A DNA stretch of 64,000 nucleotides from Calliphora vicina (Eukaryota; Arthropoda; Insecta; Diptera; Calliphoridae): positions 54,288,395-54,352,394 of the forward strand of contig NC_088783.1 in assembly GCF_958450345.1 (NCBI RefSeq), given 5' to 3'. Below the pieces are notes generated by a model. It saw only the letters and a program-made list of their open reading frames with translations, did no database searches and was not told the DNA's origin. The stretch's first letter is position 1. The number at the start of each line of letters is the position of its first letter. Below, one piece after another: positions 22,119 through 33,316 of the stretch. The position numbers and the translations under genes are program-made.

Positions 22119-22749
22119 GATTTTTTCGTATATTTAAAAAAAATACTACTTTTTAAAAAGCAACTAAAATTAACTTTTAGCATGTTTTGTTAAATTTAAA
22201 ATTTGTTAAATATAATAAAAACTACTTTTTCAATATATTTAAAAAAGTACTTAAAATACTACTCTTTTTTAAATTTAGGTTTTTAGCAAATTTTGTTACA
22301 TTTTACCTTGATTAAAAATTGAAAAGTGTGATTTTTACAACATTTTTAAAAAGTACTTCAAATACTACTATTTTATAAATTGACTAAAACGTATATTTAC
22401 ATATTTTTTAAACATTTTTCTTAATTAATTTAAAAGTAATATTTTTTTGTTTAGCCTTTTACAAAGGTACTTAAAATACTACTATTTTTAATTTAATCAA
22501 AATGAGCTTTTTGGTATGGTTTCAATTTTTAAGTAGCTCATAAACTAATTTTAAGCGTTTTTTGTGACTTCTAGACAATTTTTTTTACGAATTAATTATG
22601 ATTTTGGAAAAATTAAAAAAGTACTTAAAATACTACTATTTTTTTGTTTGGTTTAAACAAACTAGTTAAGTGATTTCTAAAGCGTAAGAAGAAATTAAAG
22701 TGATTTTGGGCACATTTAAAAAAAGTATTAAAATACTACTATTTTTTTA
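22119..22749 (+). repeat. Second copy of the TACTTAAAATACTACT array
   Basis: Offset copy (+3,324) of 18795..19425 within duplication unit 2. Confidence 0.65.
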
Positions 22750-22949
22750 AACTGCCTTAAATTAGTGTTTTTTTGCATTTTTGCTAACATCGCATACATC
22801 TAGATGTTTCCCTATTAGAATTAACTATTAAATAATTAAATACAATTTTGTCATAGAAATACAAAATATTTACAAGGACTAAATATATTTATTTAATCAT
22901 ATTTCATTTATTTAATTAAATATTCATGAATTCAAGTGAAATCAAATAT

Positions 22950-23948
22950 TATTTTTATGCTAATTGTTTGTAATTGTTATCGTTTTTATTATTAAATTGA
23001 ATTGTTGTTGCTATTGTGCTCAATAATGTTAGTTAAAGTTTAAAGTGTTAATGAAATTAAATTGAATGAAAATAAATAAATAAATGTTAATTTTTAAAAT
23101 AAATAAATTCAAATAAAGCCAAATAAGCTTGCATACATATGGGCACAAACATTCAGACATACAGGAATTCTGCACATAAATATAAAGATAAATATGCAAT
23201 GAATTTGTCATCATTAAAATTAAAATTTATTTAAATAATTCCTCCTGATAAGCTCAATCACACACACTTACTTATTACTCTATACACTAACTCACAAATG
23301 TACAAATTAAAGGTGTTAAAATTTATTTGAAAATATTATTAGTCAATGATACAATGAAAAGGATTAAACTTTTTTAAATTATATAAACAAATTTTAAATT
23401 ATATATTTTTCTTTAAACCAATAATAACAATTGTTAACATTTAGCTATACAATTTTGCAACAATTTCTGTGTGTAAACCTTGTGTTTAAAGCATTTGCAG
23501 AAACATATTTGTGTGCTTGTATGCAAATATCTGCTGCTGTTGCGTGGGTTTTTGTATATTTTGTGTTGCCATTCTGTTGGTTTTAACTGGAATTTAAGCC
23601 ATTTAAATATCAACTGCATTTTGTTGTATAGTTGGTCATTACAATATTATTTACATTTTCTATAAACTGTCGCACATGTTAATACAAAAAAAGTATGTGT
23701 TTAGGCTCAGATTGTAGCCTCAGGTTTTGTAGATTATTGACACATTACACGTTTTATGTTGCAGATTTTATTAACCTATTCAGTTGCAGGGCACGTACTA
23801 TGTGAGTAATTGCACTAAAGCTATGCTGATTTAAGAGCTCACTACAGGTATAATTGTATAAAATAAAATATCATGAATTACAAATAAAAGCAATGTCCAT
23901 TAATACATTAATCTAACCAAAGAAAATGCATATCGGCACATTTTCAAA
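22950..23948. other. Unassigned AT-rich DNA
   Basis: Unique sequence right of the tandem duplication. It has many TAAAT/ATTTA runs but no gene, array or transposon end that I can support. Confidence 0.45.
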
Positions 23949-24708
23949 TTCAGTTCTAGTTCAGTTCTAGTTCAGTTCTAGTTCAGTTCTAGTTCAGTTC
24001 TAGTTCAGTTCTAGTTCAGTTCTAGTTCTAGTTCAGTTCTAGTTCAGTTCTAGTTCAGTTCTAGTTCAGTTCTAGTTCAGTTCTAGTTCAGTTCTAGTTC
24101 AGTTCTAGTTCAGTTCTAGTTCAGTTCTAGTTCAGTTCTAGTTCAGTTCTAGTTCAGTTCTAGTTCAGTTCTAGTTCAGTTCTAGTTCAGTTCTAGTTCA
24201 GTTCTAGTTCAGTTCTAGTTCAGTTCTAGTTCAGTTCTAGTTCAGTTCTAGTTCAGTTCTAGTTCAGTTCTAGTTCAGTTCTAGTTCAGTTCTAGTTCAG
24301 TTCTAGTTCAGTTCTAGTTCAGTTCTAGTTCAGTTCTAGTTCAGTTCTAGTTCAGTTCTAGTTCAGTTCTAGTTCAGTTCTAGTTCAGTTCTAGTTCAGT
24401 TCTAGTTCAGTTCTAGTTCAGTTCTAGTTCAGTTCTAGTTCAGTTCTAGTTCAGTTCTAGTTCAGTTCTAGTTCAGTTCTAGTTCAGTTCTAGTTCAGTT
24501 CTAGTTCAGTTCTAGTTCAGTTCTAGTTCAGTTCTAGTTCAGTTCTAGTTCAGTTCTAGTTCAGTTCTAGTTCAGTTCTAGTTCAGTTCTAGTTCAGTTC
24601 TAGTTCAGTTCTAGTTCAGTTCTAGTTCAGTTCTAGTTCAGTTCTAGTTCAGTTCTAGTTCAGTTCTAGTTCAGTTCTAGTTCAGTTCTAGTTCAGTTCT
24701 AGTTCAGT
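23949..24708 (+). repeat. 11-bp minisatellite (TTCAGTTCTAG)n
   Basis: About 69 near-perfect copies of TTCAGTTCTAG. The only clear irregularity is one shortened unit (GTTCTAGTTCTAG) near 24020. The unit length is not a multiple of three and contains TAG, so no frame stays open. Its high uniformity suggests recent expansion. Confidence 0.97.
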
Positions 24709-26103
24709 ATAGTGCTTTTTAGTTTACCTCTGCTATATGCATAATTATACAAAGATTGCCCAAATACCCGTACTCTGCCACTCTTATGACAGCCATATGT
24801 TACTAACTACACAAGGATATTTTGTGGTTTTCTATGATTATTTAAAATCGTATATGATTTACATTCATTGAGTGAGTGTTGGTTTTGTTGATTTACATTC
24901 TGTTGGATTAAATTTTATTTCAACAAGTTTTTTTCTCTCCTGTTTTAGTGTGTCAAAAATTTGTTTTCGGTTGACCCAACAAATATTTACATTAACATTC
25001 ATGCGAAAGGCAGTAAAGACAACAAAGGCGAGTAAAAAAAAGACAAAGAACTATGCATTAGGTTGGCTCCCAAATGAAGCTGTTGATTTTTTCAGTTCAT
25101 TCTGATTCCGTATATTGCTAAATCAATTGCGTTATGTAAATTATCATTATATACTTTCAAATATTTCATGTGTCGAATTAAGTGCCACATATTACTCTGA
25201 GTTTAGCATGGGGCAATAAGCAATTATACCTCCGATTTTAAGCTACTCATTACTAAACTACTTCTAAGTAATGCAAAAGTAGTCAGCACAATTTAATATA
25301 ATCAGTATATGGGATGTCATTAGCAGTTTTTTTCTGGATTTGTATTCAATTTATGAAAATCTATGAATTTTTTTGGCTCCATACTAATGTAACCATGCTA
25401 ATATATAGATACAGGAGTAAACGATAACATGTGGTTACAAATGAATTCATTGTATAGTCATTTGGCATACACATTTACAAGTGTAGACATAGTACATCTA
25501 CATACATATGTATCAAAATATGTCCACATTTTACACATGGTCACAAGTGGTTACATTTACACATTTTCTGACATACATTTTCTTTTTTTTTGTTTCATAT
25601 GCTTATTTACCCACATACAGAGATTTTTATGCAAATATACTTAAATCCATTTTGTAGTAAAACATATTTTTTTCCCAGATTTTTCCTATTGAATTTGTGA
25701 TTTTTTTCTACAATTTTCTTTTATATTTTTGATATGGGTTATCTATCGAATTTAGTGTATTCTAGTTTTGTACTGTTAAGTGGCTATGGACAGTTGGACT
25801 TGTATATTTACTTTACACAGATTAAATTTTACACTTCAAAAGATTTTCTTTTATCTTTTAGTTAAAAGTTAGCAAAATGTTCTATCAATCATATCAATCA
25901 ATCTAATTAAATATATAAGATACTTAACTAACAATTTTGTTTTTGATTTTATCTCTTTTTAGGTAAGACTCTCAATAAATGCTAATTAATTTTAGATATA
26001 TAAGAAGCTATATACAGTGGAGGTTAAAATAAAGGGTATGTTTTACATATTTCGTATTCGCAGTATTTATAACTATTTTCTATAGAAGTGAGTCCGAACA
26101 AGA
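24709..26103. other. Unassigned AT-rich DNA
   Basis: No convincing exon or repeat. A 77-residue open frame at 24872..25105 has a Lys-rich C-terminus but resembles no family I know. Confidence 0.4.
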
Positions 26104-26935
26104 CAGAGTTTTCTTATAGAAAAGTGTCTTGTTGAGACAGTTTTCTTTATAGAAAAGTGTCTTGTTGAGACAGTTTTCTTTATAGAAAAGTGTCTTGTTG
26201 AGACAGTTTTCTTTATAGAAAAGTGTCTTGTTGAGACAGTTTTCTTTATAGAAAAGTGTCTGTCTTGTTGAGACAGTTTTCTTTATAGAAAAGTGTCTGT
26301 CTTGTTGAGACAGTTTTCTTTATAGAAAAGTGTCTGTCTTGTTGAGACAGTTTTCTTTATAGAAAAGTGTCTGTCTTGTTGAGACAGTTTTCTTTATAGA
26401 AAAGTGTCTGTCTTGTTGAGACAGTTTTCTTTATAGAAAAGTGTCTGTCTTGTTGAGACAGTTTTCTTTATAGAAAAGTGTCTGTCTTGTTGAGACAGTT
26501 TTCTTTATAGAAAAGTGTCTGTCTTGTTGAGACAGTTTTCTTTATAGAAAAGTGTCTGTCTTGTTGAGACAGTTTTCTTTATAGAAAAGTGTCTGTCTTG
26601 TTGAGACAGTTTTCTTTATAGAAAAGTGTCTGTCTTGTTGAGACAGTTTTCTTTATAGAAAAGTGTCTGTCTTGTTGAGACAGTTTTCTTTATAGAAAAG
26701 TGTCTGTCTTGTTGAGACAGTTTTCTTTATAGAAAAGTGTCTTGTTGAGGCAGATTCCTTATAGAAAATTGTCTTCCTGCAGTTTTCTTATAGAAAATTG
26801 TCTTCCTGCAGTTTTCTTATAGAAAATTGTCTTTCTGAGACAGATTTCTTATAGAAAATTTTGTTGCTGTCTTGTCTAAACAGATTTTTTAGAAAACTGT
26901 CTTGTTTGGATATTTTTTTTTTACAGAAAAGTATG
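26104..26935 (+). repeat. 33/37-bp minisatellite (TTTTCTTTATAGAAAAGTGTC..)
   Basis: Units read TTTTCTTTATAGAAAAGTG, TCTTGTTGAGACAG (33 bp) for the first several copies. From about 26250 to 26735 roughly 13 copies carry an extra 4 bp (GTCTGTCTTG) making 37 bp, after which 33-bp and diverged units finish the array. Each unit has two dyads, TTTTCT..AGAAAA and TGTCT..AGACA. The block structure shows a variant spreading by unequal exchange or slippage. Confidence 0.93.
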
Positions 26936-28802
26936 TTTTTTTTGAAATTTCTCTTCTGTGTTTATCAAATTTGTTTTGGACTTTACTGTACTTTACTTGT
27001 ATTTATCTTCTTTTCATTCACCTAAAAGTTTCCCTGGTAATTGTTAAGAAAAATTCTCATTGAATATTTTTCTACCCTTTTATATGAATTGAAAGTTATA
27101 CAACAGCATCAGCAACAAGTAAAACAATCATTAGCTAATATGATATTAAACTTCCCTTTTACATTTAACACAGAAATAAGTTTTTTTCAAATAATTTCCT
27201 TCAAAAAAAATTTCCTATAAAACTTTAACCCAAATCATCAATAAATGTTGGAAAAGAAAACGCAATTGTTTTCTTAACAATTCAAACTTTGCGCTTAAAT
27301 ACACCTTTTTCTAAGGTATCATTTTGTTTGAGTCAAACTTTTTTGTTCTTAATAGCAAAAGCTTTTAAAAATGTTGACTTTTTGGGAAATTGAAACGCAT
27401 TTAAAGTCATTTAAAGTTTAGTTCTTGGTGTATTTTTACAAGGAAAGTATGAGGATTTGTTAATAAAAAGTATTATAAATGTATTTTTAACTTCGTTGTT
27501 GGCAACTTCAGCTGTTTCCTTTGAGCCTGTATGAATAAAACATGTGTTCGAAGTTACAACAACACGTACTTACGGTGAAATCATATTGAAATTTTAAAAT
27601 GTAAGCACTTCCTTTTAATGCTTCAATGCATTTATTTTTAGGCATACTTTTTTTTAATGTACTTATAAAAATAAATATATTAGGTAAGGGAAAATATACA
27701 ATAATTTAGGGAGTAAAAAAATTGGATATGAAGCAAAAATACTTATGTTTGAAAATATTAAAATTTTGTTTGCTCCTTTGCTTCCAAAATAACTTGGTAA
27801 TGACCTATATTTACTGATTAGTACACTTTATGGGGACTGTTGCTCACCCTTTGCATTACTTAGAACTAGTTTAGTAATGAGAAGCTTAAGTTTTTACTGG
27901 ATTGTTATTTATTATTTATTAGCTAAATAATAATTGTGAAACAAAACGAATTGACTTTTTTCCCCCGTCCAATATCAAATACATTCACTTTTCAATTCCT
28001 TTAAATCATCTAGCAACAGTTGGTGTTTTGATTACTTTGATAAATTAAATATGCCAAATGTTTTTATACGCGTTTCCGCTACTTAAATCAAGTAAACATT
28101 CTTATGCACATAATAAAACAGCTGCAGATACAAGACTGGTTCTGGTTACCAATGGTGTTTCATCTTATTTCTCAAGACTTTTCATTCACTTTTATACTTT
28201 GATATTTATTTTTCTACAGAAATATTTATTATTTATAACAATATTTATATCGGGGTTAATGAGGATACACTCCCTCATACACATAAACAAAGTTAAGTCA
28301 TTTTCATACAGTCATTGAACATTTCCCTAAAAAAAAAAACAAAAAAAAAAACACAGAAAACTTTTCACTTTTATTTTGCTTCTTTGGCATCTTTGAAACA
28401 TGTTTCGTTTCCTTTATTTACTTTTTTGATTTTCCTTTTTTTTACCCCAACTTCTTCAGTTTTCTTTTAAAGTTAAAAACTGTAATGTAGTTGTTGTTGT
28501 TGTTCTTGTTGTTTATGCCTGGCTAAATACAGGTGTGTTAGCTACGGAAGTGTGAGTGACTGAATGAGCAAGCGAGCGACTGAATGAATGAATATTTTTC
28601 TAAACAATTTTGTATTTTATTTAAATGAATGAGTCGAGCAAAAAACATGCAGCAAATATTCGTATATATTGAAGTGTATTTAAAATGCTTTTCGAAACTA
28701 ACTTCACTAAAGAAAGAATATTTAATTTAGAAATATTAAAGTTCTAAAGAAAAAGTGCCATTAAAAGGAGTTTTAAATACACTTTTCTATAAAAATTATG
28801 TC
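26936..28802. other. Unassigned AT-rich DNA between minisatellites
   Basis: No gene recognised. An 86-residue open frame at 28058..28318 is not supported by any motif. A GTTGTTGTTGTT run occurs near 28490. Confidence 0.4.
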
Positions 28803-29480
28803 TAAACATAAGTTTTCTTATAGAAAAGTGTCTTTCTAAGACAGTTTTCTTATAGAAAAGTATCTTTCTAAGACAGTTTTCTTATAAAAAAGTGTCTTTC
28901 TAAGACCGTTTTCTTATAGAAAAGTGTCTTTCTAAGACAGTTTTCTTATAGAAAAGTGTCTTTCTAAGACAGTTTTCTTATAGAAAAGTGTCTTTCTAAG
29001 ACAGTTTTCTTATAGAAAAGTGTCTTTCTAAGACAGTTTTCTTATAGAAAAGTGTCTTTCTAAGACAGTTTTCTTATAGAAAAGTGTCTTTCTAAGACAG
29101 TTTTCTTATAGAAAAGTGTCTTTCTAAGACAGTTTTCTTATAGAAAAGTGTCTTTCTAAGACAGTTTTCTTATAGAAAAGTGTCTTTCTAAGACAGTTTT
29201 CTTATAGAAAAGTGTCTTTCTAAGACAGTTTTCTTATAGAAAAGTGTCTTTCTAAGACAGTTTTCTTATAGAAAAGTGTCTTTCTAAGACAGTTTTCTTA
29301 TAGAAAAGTGTCTTTCTAAGACAGTTTTCTTATAGAAAAGTGTCTTACTAAGACAGTTTTCTTATAGAAAAGTGTCTTTCTAAGACAGTTTTCTTATAGA
29401 AAAGTGTCTTTCTAAGACAGTTTTCTTATAGAAAAGTGTCTTTCTAAGACAGTTTTCTTATAGAAAAGTGTCTTTCTAAG
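28803..29480 (+). repeat. 32-bp minisatellite, forward block
   Basis: About 21 copies of ACAGTTTTCTTATAGAAAAG followed by TGTCTTTCTAAG, with a 32-bp period and very few differences. It shares TTTTCT.ATAGAAAAGTGTCT with the array at 26104..26935 and abuts the reverse-oriented block at 29481. Confidence 0.93.
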
Positions 29481-30152
29481 AAACTGTCTCAACAAGACAC
29501 TTTTCGATAAAGAAAACTGTCTCAACAAGACACTTTTCGATAAAGAAAACTGTCTCAACAAGACACTTTTCTATAAAGAAAACTGTCTCAACAAGACACT
29601 TTTCTATAAAGAAAACTGTCTCAACAAGACACTTTTCTATAAAGAAAACTGTCTTAACAAGACACTTTACTATAAAGAAAACTGTCTCAACAAGACACTT
29701 TACTATAAAGAAAACTGTCTCAACAAGACACTTTTCTATAAAGAAAACTGTCTCAACAAGACACTTTTCTATAAAGAAAACTGTTTCAACAAGACACTTT
29801 TCTATAAAGAAAACTGTTTCAACAAGACACTTTTCTATAAAGAAAACTGTCTCAACAAGACACTTTTCTATAAAGAAAACTGTCTCAACAAGACACTTTT
29901 CTATAAAGAAAACTGTCTCAACAAGACACTTTTCTATAAAGAAAACTGTCTCAACAAGACACTTTTCTATAAAGAAAACTGTCTCAACAAAACACTTTTC
30001 TATAAAGAAAACTGTCTCAACAAGACACTTTTCTATAAGAAAACTGTCTCAACAGGACACTTTTCTATAAGAAAACTGTCTCAACAAGACACTTTTATAT
30101 AAAGAAAACTGTCTCAAAGACATTTTTCTATAGGAGAATTGTGTCTTATTTA
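29481..30152 (-). repeat. 33-bp minisatellite, inverted block
   Basis: About 19-20 copies of CTGTCTCAACAAGACAC then TTTTCTATAAAGAAAA, 33 bp each. This is the reverse complement of the 33-bp unit at 26104. It starts exactly where the forward 32-bp block stops, so the two blocks form an imperfect inverted structure of about 1.35 kb. The last units lose one base (TATAAG) and decay. Confidence 0.93.
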
Positions 30153-31494
30153 GACACATCTGTTAAAAGTAAGTGTATTTCAAAAAGTGTTAAATATGAT
30201 TATTGTGACAAGATTGAACTAGTATAAAATATCACAATTTTGGTTTAGCACCTCTATTAATTTGATAGGTATGTTTACTAAATTTGTGATATATTGGTGA
30301 AGCCTTGATTTATCATAAGATATATTATTTAAGCACTCTTCTGACATTTGATTATTATAATTATATTGTTGCTACTAGTTTGCCAAATAATTAAAATACT
30401 TTAACCTAATTTATGTTTATTTATAAACACAAGTAACTATGTAATTTATTTTTTTTGATTCCAAATAAAACTAAAATGATCAACTCCCCCAAGTACACCT
30501 CTGATTATCATAAATATTTAAGTAAAACCATAATTTTAAATATTTAATTTACAGCCATTTAAATTATGGTCAAAAGTCACACAAAACTCATACAAGAAAA
30601 AGGTTCAATGGGTTTATTTAAATTCCAAAACTTACTTCTCACAACATATGTGTTAGATATTAGATAATGTATTAGAAGGTGTGTTGGCATTTGCGTTGCT
30701 CGTGTTAAGCCAAAACAAGATGTTGTTGCTTTTGATGATATATTTAGGAAGAATTAGTAATTAAAATAAAGACATTCTTCAACATTTACGGCAATTAATT
30801 TCTCACATTACTCTGGCTAACATACATACAAGCTAGTTTTTTGGGTAGTAGGATGTAGAAGGTGTGTGTTTGTGTGATTAAGTAGAGTTGGAGAGTGTTA
30901 GAAAAGGAAAAAGGAAACTCTCATTTATACTTGTTTAAGTTGGTATGTGATAATATTTATAAGCATTTATTAGTAGTATGGCCCAAAAATTTTGTTTAAT
31001 GTATGATTTTCGTTGTGGGGTAAAGGACAAACATTCACTCTGTATTAAAATATACTTGGTAAATGATATAGTATAGATTAACTCTGAAATTAGTCTTAAA
31101 CATTTCAAAGCACTCTGACACTTTAAGTAATAAAAAAAAAATATTTTCGAAGGCTTAGTGTTCTAATATCCAATAATTTAGTTATTTTCATGACAATTAT
31201 TAATTTGTATATGCCCTTAGAAAGGTGAGAATTTGAGCTTTCTTATTTTATAATTCCCATTATGTTTGCAAAACATATTGGAACATTTTTTCAAAATAAC
31301 TTCTACAAATTTAAGTTTTTTTCCCAGTTTTTTCGATTTTAACTTCATTTCTTTAATTATTTTTATATTAAATCATATTTATTTGTTTACTTATTTTTAA
31401 AGGAATTTCTGTTCTGAATACAACAGTAATTAACTTTTCCAAACTGCTTTAAAATTGTAGAATTTATTTAAGTTTTATTACAATTACATATTTT
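30153..31494. other. Unassigned AT-rich DNA
   Basis: No gene, array or element ends that I can support. Confidence 0.4.
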
Positions 31495-31640
31495 ACATTT
31501 TATACAATTTTCATATCGACGCCTAAAGTTATGCTACGAAATACACAATTAAGTATGAATATGAAAAATGTATGATACGTTTTACAAAAAGTTTAATAAC
31601 TTTTATAATTCTCAACGGATTTTAATAAAATTAAAGTTGT
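31495..31640 (+). repeat. Dispersed repeat, copy A (TTATGCTACGAAAT)
   Basis: The block ATTTTATACAATTTTCA, ATCGACGCCTAAA, TTATGCTACGAAAT and then GATTTTAATAAAA recurs in diverged form at 31838..32830 (split) and 33125..33265. Spacing suggests a decayed tandem repeat of about 340-420 bp. Non-coding. Confidence 0.65.
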
Positions 31641-31837
31641 TTTGCAGAAAACAAAACATCCTTTAAAAATATATAGAAAAATATACCAGCTTCTGAAGAA
31701 AAAAATTAAAAAAACTGATATCAAAGTTAAAAAATAAAATATAGGAAAACAAATTAAGAAACGAATGTTAAAAAAACTGATATCCGAGTTAAAAAAAGAA
31801 TACAAATTAAACATTACTTTCAAACATTTTGTTCAAC

Positions 31838-32830
31838 TAAGCATTTTATACAATTATCGACTTTTAAACTTATGCACTGTGGTTCCAATTAAAATCTAGG
31901 TGGACAAAATTATTTGGCGATCTTTTTATATAGAATTGGTATCTCCGATTCCAAAAAATATCTTTAAAAGATCAATATAAACATTTTTTCAAGTTACAGT
32001 AGGGTCTAGATATACATATAAAAAACATTAATAAAAAATTTAAAAAAATACGTTTTCAGGTCTTTCTGAAACTAAATTTTTAAAAAGATCTGTATTTACT
32101 ATATTTCAAGTTACAGTAGGGTCTAGATATATAAAAATCAATAATAAATAAAGAAATATTTCTAAAAATTCCATTCCGTAAAAATTTAAAAAAAAGTATT
32201 TCGGCAGGTGCTGGCGGCTAAAATTTTTTTACAAAGACATTCCCCAGAAGTTTCTTTAAATGATGTATATAGTCATTGGGCGGGCTTCGACGGTCTTTTT
32301 TTTTGACAAGCTATATAACATTCTTAGAAAAAAAAATATCAGTATATTTGAGAACCAAGTTTAAAGGACTATAACATGAAAATGGAGAGGCCCATAAATA
32401 TAAGATATACATTTAATAAAAGCCTATATCAATGTTTATCTATGTTTTGAAGTATGAATTTCTATATGGTAAAACCACTGAGATATATCTAATTTAGTAA
32501 AGCAGTAAAATATTAAAAAAAATTAACGAAAATATGATCCAAATTTTGTTGAACTTCTGGTGCTTCTGTCGAGAAAACGAAATGTCCAATTGTAAAACCC
32601 ATTTGTATTGGAGGAGAGCAAATTGTCAGCTTCCGAAAAAACTTAGTTTTTCCAAATTCTAAAGATACCGATTTTCATAATTTTGTCCAATTAGATTTTG
32701 ATTTGAAACCACAGTGTTATACTACGAAATGATGAAGAAAGTATGAATTTGAACAATGCTTGATTGGTTTTATAAAATGTTTAATGACTTTAATAATTCT
32801 TATCCGATTTTAATAAAAAAAAAATATTGT
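31838..32830 (+). repeat. Dispersed repeat, copy B, split by an insertion
   Basis: The left part (31838..31874, ending AAACTTATG) and right part (32717..32830, beginning TTATACTACGAAATG) together match copies A and C, which are continuous at this point. The break holds an 842-bp element. Confidence 0.7.
31875..32716. mobile_element. Transib-like non-autonomous element
   Basis: An 842-bp element with inverted ends: left CACTGTGGTTCCAATTAAAA, right complement CACTGTGGTTTCAAATCAAA, with matching sequence for about 40 bp. Flanks are TTATG (31870..31874) and TTATA (32717..32721), a 5-bp target duplication with one change. Copies A and C of the surrounding repeat show the unoccupied site TTATGCTACG. 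A 5-bp duplication with a CACWGTG start is what Transib elements show, and the tip resembles the RAG heptamer CACAGTG, since RAG1 derives from that superfamily. No transposase is present, so the assignment is inference. Confidence 0.7.
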
Positions 32831-33124
32831 TTTATAGAAAAAAAATTGTTAAAATCAAGTAAAAAACTAATTTTAAAATACAGACATCAAAGTTGAAGAA
32901 TTAAATAAAAGGAAAACAATTATTTGATTCTTACAAAATTCTTTAAACATTTTTAAAAAATATACATATCTGCTGCTGAAGAATAAAATTCAAAAACTTG
33001 ACGAATAAAAAAAGGAAAACAATTTAAACATGTTATCAACAATAAACAATGTAATCAGTATTTAATTGAAGATCTACCTCCTTTCTTATAATAAACGTGT
33101 TGAAACTGTTTAAACTTTAAATTT

Positions 33125-33265
33125 TATTTATACATTTTTATTTCGACGCCTAAAATTATGCTACGAAATGAACAAGAAAATATGAATATGAAAAATGTAT
33201 GATAAATTTTACAAAAACTTTAATAACTTTTACCATTTTTAACCGATTTTAATGAACAATAGGTT
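33125..33265 (+). repeat. Dispersed repeat, copy C
   Basis: Continuous copy with TTCGACGCCTAAAATTATG, CTACGAAATGAAC and AACCGATTTTAATGAA, matching copies A and B. Confidence 0.65.
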
Positions 33266-33316
33266 ATTTTGAAGAAAATACAACATTCTTCCTATTGCAT
33301 CTCTATAAATTAGGAG

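Larger units (their letters stand above)
19626..22949 (+). repeat. Tandem duplication, unit 2 (3,324 bp)
   Basis: Second copy of 16302..19625. It starts abruptly with a fragment of transposase sequence (TATGGAATTTGTACC) after unrelated AT-rich DNA, and ends at 22949, followed by TAT and then unique sequence. The lack of visible divergence means a very recent event or an assembly artefact. Confidence 0.95.

Noticed and set aside
26104..30152. CRISPR-like arrays with 32-37-bp periods
   Set aside because: The whole unit is repeated with no unique spacers, there are no cas genes, and the context is a fly genome. These are minisatellites.
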